This document shows positions 45,501 through 58,093 of a stretch of DNA of 64,000 nt, one piece after another. Numbering within the stretch: position 1 is the first letter of the stretch; the number at the start of each line of letters is the position of its first letter. The stretch comes from Dromaius novaehollandiae (lineage: Eukaryota; Chordata; Aves; Casuariiformes; Dromaiidae): positions 6,083,501-6,147,500 of the forward strand of contig NC_088101.1 in NCBI RefSeq assembly GCF_036370855.1, read 5' to 3'. The notes below the pieces were generated by a model. That model was not told the origin of the DNA. It did not search any database and saw only the letters and a list, made by a program, of their open reading frames with translations. The translations under genes and the position numbers were made by a program.

Positions 45501-48500
45501 TTTCTTTTCAGTCCCCTCGGAGCTGATGCTCTTCTCTCTAAAGCGCCCCTTGTTCCCACAGCTCAGTGATGGGAGCAAGCAGCACAGCGGGGAGCACCGG
45601 TCGGAGCTGTCCTCCTGCGTCCTGCTGCTGGGTGAGGGGAGGAGACTCCGTGGGACACCGCTGTGCCCTCGCTGCTCTCTCCCTACTCTCTGGCTAACGC
45701 AGAGCACGACTTTTCCCTCGCAGCCCGAGTTTGCCCTGAGGACACGGTGGCCTTTCTGCGCTCACAGCTGGGGAGTGGGAGCGAGGCCACTCACGTGGTG
45801 TCCTTGGATCTGCTCAGAGCCCTGGTGTGCCCCACAGGTCAGTGCCGTGGGGTGCAGCGAGGCCGGCCAGGGGTTTGGGCTGCCGGGCTGGGGGCAGACA
45901 TGACTGCAAGTGATGCACAAACGCCCGAAACGAGCTGCAAAGTGCGTGTTCCCCAGCCGAGCTGCCACGCAGCTGCAGGGACAGGGATGAGATGAGGCAG
46001 CTGTAAATGGCGACGCACCGGTGACAGCACTCGACGCTCGGTGATGGGGCCGGGACATGAGCTACTTGTACCCATCGCATTTCTGCAGCACTCTGTGTTG
46101 TTAAAACAGTCGGTCCCATCACCCAGTTGTGTCTGTAAACAGAGTCACTGGGGGACTCTGCTGCTTCCTCGGCCGTCACAGTCTTGTCCTGGGTTTTCTG
46201 TGCCGCTCGTGTGTGAGCGAGCTGGGAGCTTTGGCAGCTCCCTACTGAAATGAGGGCTCTGCCTGAGCGCCCGCCTCTCCCCGTCTTTTCCAGCAGCAGA
46301 GAGAGGCCAGAGCCTGCCCCTGCTCGTGCAGGCGGTGCGCTGCGCGCTGGGAGACTCCAGCAGGAAGGTGAGCTGGTTGGCGCAGGGTGGCACCGCGGTG
46401 GGCAGCAGAGAAAGCTTTTGCTGGGGGCAGAGCCTGGCCAGCCCCTGGCAGGGCTGCTGTTGGGGGTCGAGCCTAGAGGAGCGTTTCCCCGTGGAAATGT
46501 TGCTGCGTGGCAGTGGCTGTGGGAGCAGCGGGGCCTCCTGCACCCCCACGGTCTCCCCGCGGGGCACAGGGGCTGGATGGGTGTGAAGGCGTCTGCCCCT
46601 GGGCTTTTGAGCAGAGGAGGGTAACTGCAATGTGCTCCATGGCAGGTGGCGAGGGCAGTTCTGCGCTTCACCAAGGAGCTGCTGGGCTGCAGCGTCCAGA
46701 GCTGCTCGGCCTGGGATCTGGTGGCCCACGTCTTCGCCACGTTCAGCCAGGCCTCCGGCAGACTGGTGAGGGCAGAGCGTGACGCTTCGGCTTTGCTGTG
46801 TGCCTGGGGTGTCTGGGGAGGCCCTGCGGGCGCCCTGGCAATGGGGAGCCCCCCCCCCCCAGCAGGGCTGCAGTCCCCGGTGAAGAGGGCTGAGCGGCCT
46901 CCCCACCGCCGTTCCCAGGGGGATCTCGGAGGAGGCCGGGGGAGTGCTTTGGCCTCCCACCAGCACGTAACAAATCCGACTGCGGTGCTGCCTGGGCCGT
47001 GACTCCGCTGGGCCGTGCGTGCTGCCGTTTCAGCGCTGTCACTGAGTACAGCCCCGCCGCAGGGCAACCTCCTTGCATCGGCTTGGTGCCACTGCGGCAT
47101 CACTTGGGCCCTGGAGGAGCTCGTAATCCTGACACCCTGACTAACGATGCTGGCGACCGCCCCGAGGAGCAGCGAGTCTCCCTGGTCGCAGCCTGTTTAG
47201 TGCTTCCTTCACCTGGGATCTGGCCCCTCCTGTGGGACTTTCTGCTCTCTCCTGCCTCCGGAGATGGGGGCTCCCAGGGGAGCATCACGATAGCGCTGGG
47301 TGGTTCATGCTTCACCTCCCATCTCAGGGACAGGGGCTGATGCTGGTGTTGTCCCAACTGTGTCTTGCAGGCGCAGAGAAAGCTGTCTCAAGCAGAAGCA
47401 CAGGAAGCAGCAGATCTTCAAGCCCTGTGCTTGGACATCCTGCGCTCTCTGGATGTCTCCGTCCAGGGGATGACCAAAGTAAGTCGTCCTGCGCCCTGCT
47501 GCTGCCTCCCTGCCCCACTCTCCCCAAAGTGCTCCCCGAGCAGCCCCTTAGGCGCACAAGGTGAGTGGAAATGCAGAGCGTCGTTTCCATCTCAGAGCTG
47601 AAACGAGCTCGAGCTGGCACGGAGGTGGGAGCCACAACGTGCTGAATGGCCTCGCTCTTCCCTGCAGCTCCTGTGGCCGCGGCTGCTGCAGTACGTGGTG
47701 CCAGCCCAGTACGCCGGCACGTTGGTGCCGCTCTGCCGGTGCCTGCGAGAGCTGGCCGAGAGCCGGGGGAGAGCAGGGGGCAAGGACGGAGAGGAGGAGC
47801 CCGATGTCGTGGCCTCCCGGGAGTGAGGTAGGAAGCCGAAACTCTCGCCGTGAGCCGTGTCAGGCTGTGCTGGGGGCCCGTGGGCCGCATGGGGGCTGCC
47901 CAGCCTGGGCAGGGGCAGGATATGGCGGGTCGCGCCGCTCTCACTGGCCTTTCTGTCTCCTCACAGCCAAGCTGCCGAGGCCGCAGGCCCTGCTGGCTCG
48001 CCTGCTGGTGAGTAGGGGCCCCGGGGAAAGCGCTTTTGGGGGCTGGAGGTGACGGGAGAGGTCGGGGCAGAGCTGCGTCGCAGGCCGGGGCCAGCAGCCC
48101 ACAGGGAGGAAGAGGCGTGCGAGAGTGAGTCGGAGCCTCCCTGGCCTCGCGGGACCCTGCTGCTGCGCGGGGGAGAAGCCGGCGGCGCCAGGGAGAAGCT
48201 CCCAGCTGGGCCGGGGCCAGGCAGCCACCCTCCCTGCGGGGAGAAGCTGCGGCTCCTCCGGCCGCCCCGAGCCCAGGTCTCGCCTGCCCTCTCCCAGGTG
48301 GTTGCGGCGTCTCCTCACGCCGGCGGCGGCTGCGGCGTCGCTGCCCTGCAGCTGCTGCAGGCCCTGTCCACAGAGATCCACAGCGCCGTGGGGATGGTGT
48401 GAGCTGTGAAGATCCCCTTCCTGCTGCAGTGCCTGGAAGGTAACGTGCTGTTGGGGAGGAGGAGGCTGGAGAGGCCGAAGGGGAGGCAGGAAAAGGCAGC

Positions 48501-51500
48501 GTCCAGGCGTGAGGGAGGGGAATTGGCCCTGGGTTTCTCAGCGCTGGCTCTGCAGCCGTTGCCCTTCCAGGGAGCAGCGCTGACGCCCAGGAGCAGTTTA
48601 TCTGGGGGACGGGGCCTTTCTTGCCCGTCACTGCCACGAGCAGGTGTTGCAGCACCCCGGCGTCCTCGCTGGGTGGGTGTTTGGGAGGGCTGGACTTGGT
48701 GCTCCTGGGGGTGGGTGAAATGTGTCCTGGTGCAAATGTGTGTGCGTGGTCCGAGCCCTCGTGTGAGGGCCTGGTTTGCTCTGGGAGCTGCAGTCGAGCA
48801 ATGGGGACTGGGAGCGGCGGGTGTGTGGCTGAGCTGAGTCCGTGCCCCTGTCCCCCCGTCCCCAGGGTCCGTCAGGTGTCCTGGGCCTGGCCAAGAGTTT
48901 GGCATGAGGGCTTGAGCCTCGCGGCTTGGGCCCCTTCTGGTGTGGGAGCCAGAGGGTGTTTGAGCGCCAAGGAGCCCCCGGGCTCTTCTGTGGCGCCAAG
49001 TAACACGGAGGGTTTTCTTGCTCCGGCTTTGTAGGGCAAAGCGAGAGCTGCCTGGACTCTGCCGAGTGGGAGCAGCTCCTGCTTAAGGTACAGCACTGCT
49101 GCGAGGGCAGCAGCTACCGGTGGGAAAGTGGGGGAAGGTGTGGGTGGAAAGGTAACCAGGAGCAGGGGAGCCCTGAGCAGGGAAATGCCAGTTTTGTTCA
49201 GAAAACAGGAAACACAGGAAAGACCCCCTGCAAAGGCCCTGAGGATTTTGTTTTGCAAAGAGCTGTGGATCACAGAGGGTCGTGTCGTGTTGTGCCATGT
49301 CCCATCGTTGCACGTTGTGACCCGCTCTGCGGGGGCTTTGCTTCAACTTGTGTTTCTCCTAGTTCCTGAGGACATCGCTGGAGACGATCGAGAGCCAGGC
49401 CTGGACCATGGGCCTGAGCGTGGAGCTCAGCCAGCAGACGGGCAGCTACCCCCGGCTGTCCCGGAAGCAGGTGGGTCCCTGCCGAGGCCTCGTTTCTGCG
49501 GGAGCCGAGCTGGACGGCCAGGCGCCGCGGCCAGCTCAGTCGTGCCTGGTGTGGGCTGGTGCGTCGCGGCCCGGCTCTGTGCCGCCAGGCTGTGCGTGAC
49601 CACGTCTGGGGTGGCCGCTTGTCTTTCAGGCCTTCCTGTATAAAGCTGTCGGGGTGTCCCTGGCAGCGTGTCAGCATGTCCCCTATGTCCGCGGGGAAAT
49701 GAAGAAGTATCTCTCAAGGACAAATTACTTGGAAGCGTCTGAGAGAGAGGTGAGTTTCCTCTTCTCCCCTTGCTTTCCCCGGAACCCCTCGGTATTTCCA
49801 GGGGAGCGGTGATCTCCCTGAGCAGAGCACTGCAGGCTCTTCTCATTTCCTTGTCGCTGCTGTTTCTGTCGGACGATATCGCGAGTGTCGCTCAGAGCTT
49901 GCCGTGGCTGAGTGTCGGCCAGAGGCCGCCTCACCCTTTCTCTTGTGTTGCAGGCAATGATTTCTGTTTTGGCCGGTTCTGCCGAGAGCCACTTCCACCT
50001 TGCCTTGGAGGTGGTGCAGGAGTTTGGGGCGTCCATGGAGGAAAGACCAGTGTCTGGGGCTTTCAAATGCCTGAAGGTAAAGGATGCGGGGTGTCTTGGC
50101 TCGTTTTTCCTCTGCTTTATTTTCACTTGTAAACCAGTAGCAGCCCAGGGGTGGCTGCTGCGTGGAAAGCGGGGCAGCTCCTTCGCCGGGAGGCAGCGGG
50201 AGCTGGGGCCCGACGGAGGCGCTGGGCTGACGTCTCGTGGCTTCTCCCACGGCGCAGGAATACCACCAGGGGAAGAGAGCGGGGAGGCACATGGCCCTCG
50301 TGCTGGCCTACGGCCAGATCGCGCTCTGCGCCCCCCCGGAGCAGCTCCTGGCCCGTGTGGAGAGCGACGTCGTGGGGCACATCCTGCAGCACTACCACGC
50401 CAGCTGCCAGGTGGGTGCACGGGCGCAGGGCCAGCCACACAGACGTGGGTCTTCCCTGAAGCTCCTGCGAGTGCCGACTCCCCCCAGCGCCCCAGGGGCT
50501 GTTGTGCCCTGCCCGTGCTGGCGGAGGAGGACGCAGCAGCCCTGGTTTGTCCCTGCTGCCCTGCGGGGTCTGTGCGCTCTGGGGCCGTTGCTGTGTGTCC
50601 CACGTCTGTGCGCCTTGGTTCACTGCGTCTCTCTCTACCGCCTTTCCCCTTCCAGGTGCTGGGCTTCTCCTTCTCCACCGAGGTAAGTCCTGCCCCCCGG
50701 GGCCTTGCTCGCGGCCCTTCCCACACCCCTTTCCCCACGCAGGCGTGCCGGACTCGCCCTCCCGCTCCCCAGGCCGGGGGCCGGGGGTCTCCTTGCGGTA
50801 GGTAGCCGGGAAAGCTCATGCCTTCGCGGGGGGAGCTTCTTCCCGGGAGGGGAGAGGAGGTTTCCTTCCTGCGACCCGTGTGCCGAGCCGGGGCTCTGGG
50901 CAGACGCAGTCGCCCTTGTGCGCTGTGCTCTGGGGCTGGACTGCCCGCCGTGTTCCTCGTTGAGCCCTTGGTGCTGTGAGGAGTTCCTCACCGGTGCCGC
51001 CGTGTTTCCCTGTGCCGGGACGCAGGACATGCAGCTCAAGCTGGCGCTGATCCGGAGCGTCACTGAGGTCAGCCGGGCCGTGCGGGTGGCGGGGGGCTCC
51101 CGCGGCGTGGAGCTCTGCCGCAAACGGGAGCTGCTGGACACCTTGCTGGTGAGTGCCGGGGCCGGGACGGTGCCACCGGGGAGGTTGGGGCCGAGCCCCG
51201 AGGCCGGTCGCCCCGAGGCGCGATGCTCCGCCTTGGCCGCACGCGACCTCTGGAGCGCCCGGAGCCTGGTCCCGGCGGGAGGGCTCTCGGCGGCTGCCCA
51301 CTGCCCACTGTGCGCGTGTCTCTGTGACCTGCAGGGCTTCGTGCAGGGGGAGCCCCGGGATCGCCTGGCGTCCCCCGTGCGCCAGGAAGCGTTTGTGGCC
51401 GTGGGGCACTTGAGGTAGGGTCTTTGCGCCGGGGCTGCGGGGAGTTGTCATCTGAGCCGCTGCTCTGGGCAGTGGTAGTGAGACTCTTGTGTGTTTCCCT

Positions 51501-54500
51501 CTTTCTCTGCCAGCAAACTGAAGCCATCGCTGAGCCGGGAGGAAAACCGCAACCTCCTGGATCAGTGTGTGCGGAGCGTGATGCCCCTGCCTGCCCTGGA
51601 GCCGGCGGAAGAGGAGGGGGCGACGGCGGCAGACGCTCTGCACGTGCAGGTACCTGCTGGCCCTTCTCTGCCGGCCTCTCTGGGGATCCCTCAGCAGCAC
51701 GCGCTGCGCTCTGCCCCCTCCGGCCGAGCTGGGCGTCTCCGAGCGCGGCCCAACGCCCGTCCTTCTCCCCGCTCTCAGGGTCTGCACGCGCGGACCATGG
51801 GGGCTCTCGGCGAGCTGGTGATGGCCCTGCTGGAGGAAGACCTCAGCTCGGACTGGCTGTCGGAGATGCTGCACGTGAGTGTCCGTGGGGGGACGGGGAA
51901 GGCGTCACCAGTGCCGGGTGCGTGGGGAGAGCTGGGCTGTGGAGGCGGCGGGGTCAGCGCGAGGTGGCCGTGGGGCACGTCTGCGCCGGTGCCCTCCATG
52001 AGGGGCTGCCGGGGCCGGCAAGGGGCTGTGCCGCCAGCTGCCGAGGCAGCAGCTCCTCGGCGGGACTCTGGGTGGGAGGGAGGCGTTTGGGGTGGCGGTG
52101 GGCAGGCCAGGATGGCTGGGGGGACTGTTGTGAGCCAGGTGTGCTCTTCCGCAGGTGCTGGAGTACTGGCTCACCTCGGCCAAGGAGTGGGAGCGGGAGA
52201 GGGCCCTGCAGGCCTGCGCCCAGCTGCTGGGTGCTTTCGAGGAGCGATTTGAGCTCACGGTGAGAAGGGACCCCCCATGTGCCATGTCCCCCCTCCCTGC
52301 TGGCTGCGGGCCCAGCTGGGAACTCTGCCCTGGGGGTCTCCTGGGCTGTGGGGCTGCACCGCTGCCTGCCCCGATGCCCTGCCACAGCTCGGGCGCCAAC
52401 ACAGCTGGGACAGGGAGATCAGCCGCCAGGGCTGCCTGCGACCTCCTTGTCGTCCTTGTGTTTCCCCAGGGAGAAACCTCTTTCGGGCCCTTTGGCTCCA
52501 TGGTGGGACTGCTGGCGCCTTTCACCTGCGACTCGCTGGCCACGTCCCGCCAGCGGGCAGGGGCCTGCCTCGGCCACCTCCTCCGCATACAAGGTGAGGG
52601 CAGCCCCCTCCTGGCCTCAGCCAGCTCCCCGCTGCCCCCCGCGCCCCACGACTGCGCGGGGCTGGGCTCCGTTACTCCTTCCTCTCTCGGCCCCTGGGCC
52701 AGAGGTGGGTCTCCGTCACCAAGGCTGCCCTTCTCTCCTGGTGCTCCCTGCAGGCAAGACGCTGGAGACGGGGGCCGAGGAGGACGAGGTGCAGCCTTTG
52801 TGCCAGTGCCTGAGTGCCCCAGACGCCGAGGCTCTGCTCCAGGCTTCCTCCAGACTCAGAAAGGTACCTGGCCCCACGGCGCGGGGGAAGCCGGTGCCCG
52901 GGCTCCCGTGCGGCTCCCTGCTTCGCTGCTGGGGCCCCGCTGTGTTTTGGGAGAGCTGCCACAACGGGCGCCCGGGGTTAGGGAGCAGCAAGCGGCTGTC
53001 GAGCGGCACAGAGCACGGCAGGCCCTGCCTGCACAGCTGCCCTGTAAAGCCCTGGCACCCTGCAGGCCCAGCGAACTGCCCCGCTGACCGCGCGCTCGAG
53101 TTTCCTCTCCTTTGTGAAGGGCCGGAGCAGACCTGCGACGTGGCCTCTCCCGTTTCTGATGTCTCCCCAGATCGTCTGCAAACACATCCCGCCAGCGCAG
53201 GCCACGGACTTCCTCTCTGCCGCCCTGGACGGGATGCTGTCGGCCAGGTCCGCGTGTGCTCAGGCAGCGGGCGAGTGGCTGCTCACCTTCCTGGAGACGT
53301 GCGGGGGACAGCTATTCACGGAGGTGAGAGACGCCTTTTCCCGGGGGTTCGGGCCTTCCCGCCTCCGCCGTTGCCGGGCACCTCGTGCAGGTGCCGGGGG
53401 CCAAAGTGCCGCCCCTGGTGCGCAGCGCCGAGGGCTCTGTCGAATCCGAGTGCCGGCCGCCTCATCCCGGGGTTGTTCTTCGTCCGGTGACACTGACCCT
53501 GCTGGGCCAAACCCCGGTGGCTCCCACGACAGAGGCAGTTAGAGCTGAGGCACCCAAAGTGCCCAGTTGCTCCCCGGTTCTCGGGCGTGATGCTCAGCCC
53601 TCCCGGCCCGAGGAGCCCAGGCTGGCTCCTTGGCGTCGCCCTCGGTGGGCAGCAGAGATGTGTCCCCATGGCCGTCCGGCATCCCCCCGCCGCTGCGCAG
53701 AGCCTTGGGGCTTTAGGGCTGGGTCCTGAGAAATGGTCGGGGAGCAGGAATTGCTCATGGGCCGAGTGGGGGTGCCTGGGCCGTGCGGGAGGAGCAAGAG
53801 AGGATGGAGACGACGGCTCTTTTGGTCTGCGTTCAGGTGCCAGAAATCCTGAGCATCATCTACATCCGGATGCCGACCATGCAGCAGGACACCCTCCGAC
53901 ACTTCCTCTTGGAGGCGGTGTCCCTGCTTGCCCTCTACCACCCCGGGGCCGTCATCGACAGCCTGCTGCAGAAGCAGCTGCCCATGGACAGGTACGTGCA
54001 CTGCCCCAGCCCCATGGACGGGCAGGAGCCGCCGCTGACGGGGCGAGGAGGAGCCAGCGGAGAAGCCGGTCCTGCTGCTCCGGGGGCAGAAAGCCTGAGC
54101 GCGGCAAGAGCCGTCTTGGAGGCCAGGAGAGCGTTTGGCCCCTGCCGAGGGCGTCGCAGGTACCAGAGCCCACGGGCTCACGGGGGAACTTCTGCTCCCT
54201 TGCAGTGACACCGAGGAGCTGTGGAGGGTCCTGGGGGGGAAGTTCTTTGTGGACCACTTCCTGAGGGTTTTGATGGAAAAACTGAAGAACTCAGGAAGCA
54301 ACCAGCCCAGGACCAGCTCTGCCAAGCCTGAGGCAGATGAGGAGGAGGCTGTGCTGGAGCCTCTCAAGGTACATGCACCGGCTTTGTACCTGACTTCCCA
54401 AATCACCCTTCAGCCTGAGGGAGCTCCGTGCATGCTGCGAACATCCCTGAGCCCCCCGGGCTGGTGCCATGCTGGGCCCTGGGCAGCGCTGTCAGCCGAG

Positions 54501-57500
54501 AGCGTTTGCTGCTGCCAGGCTGCAGGGGAGTAAACTGCAGGCAGTAAAGGTCCCCGAGGCGGGCAGGGCACAGGTGGGAAAAGGCCTTGTTTTCACAGGC
54601 AGCTTTTGGTTGCATTTCTCTGCAGATGACCCGGGCCATCTCTGTGGTGGTGTCAGCGCTGCAGAGCCCGGAGGCTGTGCAGCGCCTGCTCCCGGAGCTG
54701 CTGCCGGTGCTGCTGAAGCAGATCAGCGCCACAGTGGGCAAGGAGATGCCATCTTCCCCACTCAGCACCCGGGGAAAGCTGTTCCTGAAGGGCCACGCGA
54801 GCGATGACAATCCTTGCAGGTAGGAGCCAGGGGACGGAGACGCAGGGGCTGGGCTTGGGTCCCTGTCACTTTGATTCCCAGGGAGGAAGGTGCCCCAGGG
54901 AGACTTGTTTTTTCCCCGGGCTCTATTTATTTTGGTTTGGGTTTGTCTGTTTGGTTGTAGTTCTTGTTTTATGAGTGTTGGCGTGCTGGTTGGTTTGGTC
55001 TCTGTTTGGCGTGTTTGTGAGCCGACGGTCCCTAGGGTCCGTAGGCCAGGTTTCTTAGAGCTTGTCAGGCTTCAGGGTTGTGAGATGTCATTCCAGGGGT
55101 GTTTGCAGCTCCCTCGGTGAGGCTGAGCACGAGTGAGCGAAGGCCTCGCCGGCGGCAGCGTTTCCTTAGCCTGTTGCCGTGACTGAGGCCTCGCTGCTCT
55201 CTTCTCGCCCAGGCTTTCCCTGGAGACCCTGGAGGTGGTGCTGCGCACGTTCCTCGATGGGAAATGGCTGTGGCTGCTGCGGAAGCAGGGCGCCTGGGCT
55301 GCCCTGGAAGACCCCCGGGCTCACCACGACGGCGTCTGCCTGCTGACCGGGTGAGAGCCCGAGGAGGCGCCTCGCTGCTCCGGGGTGGCCGCGACCTGGG
55401 AGGGGCTGGCGGGACCCTTCCCCCGGGCCCGGGCGTCTTGGAGGTGCCGAGCAGAGCCCGCGTGGGAGCGGGGGGATCGCGGGGGCCCGAGGCTGGGTGC
55501 CGCCCTGTGTAACCGCACGTCGCCTGCCTGTGCTCTGTGCGCAGGGTGCTGCTCCGCGCCGGGACCATCTCGCTGCCCCTGGTGCTGGTGCTGACCCAGT
55601 GGCTGGACGCCCCCTCGGCCAACCTGCGGGTCATGGCCGCGGCTTTCTTTGCGGAGGTGAGGGAGAAGGTGGGAGAGGGAGGTTTAGGAGGGCTTTTCTC
55701 AGGATGCCAGCAAGAAGGTGCCGGCAGAAGGTGTCACATTCCTGGCGGGAGCAGATCCCCCCTCATAGCAGGTCTCTCAGGAGCTGCCCTTCCTCAGCCC
55801 CTTCCCACCCCCCACCCACCCATGAGCACCCCCGGGCACAGGGCAGCGCTGCCCTCAGCCTGGCCAAAGCCGCAGCCTGGGCCGGGCCCCAAGGAAAGCT
55901 GCCGGGCATGGGGGTGGTCAGCTGGGGCTGGTGGGGCTTCCTCGTGCGGAGCCCGGGGCGGCTGCTGTTCCCGGGCCTGGTCTGCATCCGTCTCCAGGTG
56001 CCGATGGCCGGGTTGCTGTGCTGCAGCTGATGAAGGAGCCGGCGCTGCAGGAGTGGAGGTGCCTCCAGCCCATCGCAAGGGCCTTGCTGGAGAAGCTGCG
56101 GGACTCGAGCAGCACCGTGCGGCAGATGGCAGCGCGCGGCCTGGGCAACCTGGTCAGTGGAGCACCGGAGAAAGTGAGAGAGGCTTTGCTCTGCATGAAA
56201 CGCAGCCCCTGCGTGACCAGAGAGATGCCGGCGGGGAGCTGCGGGGGGATTAGAGAGTGGGCAGAGCAGCAGAGGCAGCTGTGAGTCTTTGCCCCGAGGG
56301 CGCTCTGTTCTGGGGCACCAGCCGGGCTGCAGAGGGGACGGAGGTGCCGACGGGCCCCTCGGGCTGCGATGTGCTCGGGGGCTGCTTCTGAGAGCTTCAG
56401 CCCCTGGAGGCGATGGGGAAGAGGAGCGGTTGGAGGCAGGACTAGCAGGAGGCTCACGTGTGTGTCACGCTCGGCAGCTGCGAAAGCACAAGGGAGCCGT
56501 GCTGGAGGCGCTGTGGAGGAGCCTGGAGGACGTGGCCGCGGCGGAGGTGGTGTCAGAGAGCCTGCTGGCGCTGGCGAAGGTGGTGACGGAGCTGAAGGGG
56601 AAGGCTGTGGGCTCCACCTTCAGAGACATCGCCAGGGCCACCAAGGGGTTCTTTGATGCTGTGAGTGAGCAGTGGTGTCTGACGCCTGCTTGAAGGGTCC
56701 CTCGCGGGCTCGTCCGAGAGGGGCGGCGTGGGCAGGGGCTGCTGCGGATCGGGAGGGTTCGGGGAAGATGCTTCTCCCTGGGGAAGGTGGGGGAGCTGCT
56801 GTTTGTGACCCCTGTGGGGGTCCTTTCTCCGGGCATTGTGCTCGACCGGCAGCGCCCAGGTGTTGCAGAAACAGCTGTACGCGGTGTCCCAGTCGCCCAC
56901 CTGAGGGCTGGGGTTTCTGGGTTGCAGGAGCAGGCGTCGCTGCGCTCGGCGGCCTTCACCCTGTACGGGGTGCTGGCCGCCTCTGCCACGAGGAGGTGGA
57001 GGTCTTTCTTCACGGAGGAGCTGGGAAGCACGTGGGCCAGCCTCGTCCTGCACCTCCGGGACCCCGACCCGGGAGCCTCCATGGTAAGAGCCCTGGGGGG
57101 AAGGGAAGCAAGACGTGAAGCCAGGCAGCAGCTGCAGGGACATTGCTGCCGTTGCCACCTGCTCAGCAGCTGCAGGGTCTCTGCAGAGCCTCCCCGAAAG
57201 CGTCCCCGCGCAGTTGCCCCTGCACTGCCCAGGGTAGTGACTCCAGCACCCCGGCTCACCTCTCTTTGGCAGGCGTGCCAGGGCACCCTGCGGCTGTGCG
57301 CCCCGTTTTTGGGGCTGCGGAGGGTGCGGCAGGGCCTCGCCGTCAACACCCGGCTGAGCGCGGCCGAGCTGCTGGGCGACATCTGCAGCCAGCTGGTGAG
57401 GAGCTGCGCGCCCGGGTGCGATGGGGCTGCGGGGCCCTCGCCGGCCCCGGGAGAGGGAGGGAGCGGGCAACACGCCGAGGGTGGCGGGGTTTTTTTGCGG

Positions 57501-58087
57501 CCGAGAAGGACAGTGTGTCCCACGTCCCCCAGGCCCAGGAGAGCCCCGAGCACCAGGAGATGCTGTACGTCGCCGCCCGGCGCTGCTTCCTGGGGAGCTG
57601 CGGGGAGCTGCAGGCTGCGGCCCTCGACGTCACCGGTGAGTCGGAGCGGGCGCTCTCTGCGGCTGTTCCCCCCACGCTGCCGCTGTCCCCGTCTGCCCGG
57701 GCTGGGAGTCCCAGGGGCACTCTGATGTCGGTGTGTCGCCCTGACGTCGGTGTGTTGCTCTGTACGCGCAGGGGTCCTCGTGGAGCATGCGGGCATCGAG
57801 TGGCTGACAAGGGAGGAAGTGATGCCGCTCTCAGCAAGTAGGTGACAGGGCCCTGGCGCCCCGGGCCTGGGGGTTTGGTGGAGTTTGGGCCCCGGCATGG
57901 AAGCAGCTGCGGGGCAGCATCGCCCTGCCGGGGAGGCTGGGCTGGTGCCGGGTGCGGCCCTGACGCCGTGGCCGGTGCCGTTGCAGCTCTGCGGGTGCTG
58001 CGGAAAGACAAGGACCCGCGGGTGCAGCAGGCAGCCGCTCGGCTCCTCCGGGACACCGGCCTTGAGCAGCCCCCGCGGCGGTGCTGA
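42569..58087 (+). CDS. MROH (Maestro) family HEAT-repeat gene, 40 exons, with two in-frame TGA codons
   Basis: The spliced product is about 1,615 codons, the length of MROH1/MROH2-type proteins, and follows their layout of repeated two-helix HEAT units from end to end. All 40 exons have AG/GT borders and keep one frame: 42569-42781, 43227-43392, 43813-43911, 44365-44516, 44715-44858, 45193-45285, 45562-45631, 45724-45837, 46294-46367, 46646-46765, 47371-47478, 47668-47827, 47967-48007, 48298-48439, 49035-49087, 49363-49470, 49630-49749, 49954-50076, 50258-50410, 50656-50682, 51026-51148, 51335-51414, 51514-51649, 51779-51874, 52155-52259, 52470-52593, 52754-52863, 53171-53323, 53837-53991, 54206-54368, 54626-54819, 55213-55350, 55545-55656, 56027-56173, 56478-56660, 56928-57083, 57273-57395, 57533-57635, 57772-57837, 57987-58087. 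Family-like stretches include ASDVLVALARSHF, RPQALLARLLV and VRQMAARGLGNLVSGAP. The first exon could instead start at 42,593. It aligns to about residue 35-40 of MROH1, so the initiating exon is not seen. TGA at codons 504 and 553 means a recent pseudogene, sequence error or unrecognised splicing. MROH functions are poorly known. MROH1 has been linked to lysosomes. Confidence 0.88.
47824..47826 (+). other. In-frame TGA at the end of MROH exon 12
   Basis: Exon 12 (47,668-47,827) reads in frame through DVVASRE and then TGA, one base before the donor (GAG/GTAGGA). The exon leaves one base, which joins CC of exon 13 to give AKLPRPQALLARLL, the expected family sequence, so the frame assignment is firm. 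An alternative donor five bases upstream (GGGA/GTGAGG) would avoid the TGA but shift the frame of exon 13. Confidence 0.85.
48400..48402 (+). other. In-frame TGA in MROH exon 14
   Basis: Exon 14 (48,298-48,439) reads IHSAVGMV, TGA, AVKIPFLLQCLEG. Relatives have a tryptophan at or next to this place (human MROH1 has HWETTVPLLL), so a TGG to TGA change is the simplest explanation. The rest of the exon and the following 26 exons remain open. Confidence 0.85.
50656..50682 (+). CDS. 27-base micro-exon of the MROH gene
   Basis: It encodes only VLGFSFSTE, between a TTCCAG acceptor and a GAG/GTAAGT donor. The segment aligns with VLGIKVETK of human MROH1, at the same distance before the following exon (DMQLKLALIRSV against DPALKLCLVQSV). 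That supports it as genuine rather than an arbitrary bridge. Confidence 0.8.
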
Positions 58088-58093
58088 AATAAA
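58088..58093 (+). promoter_or_regulatory. Polyadenylation signal AATAAA of the MROH gene
   Basis: AATAAA starts on the very next base after the TGA stop (58,085-58,087). A GT-rich element (GGGGGTGTTTCTG, about 58,119-58,131) follows at the usual distance. The 3' untranslated region would be only about 25-35 bases. Confidence 0.8.

Noticed and set aside
47822-47827. Alternative donor (GTGAGG at 47,823) that would remove the exon 12 TGA
   Set aside because: It leaves two bases in phase and puts exons 13 onward out of frame. The downstream donor restores the family-like reading exactly.
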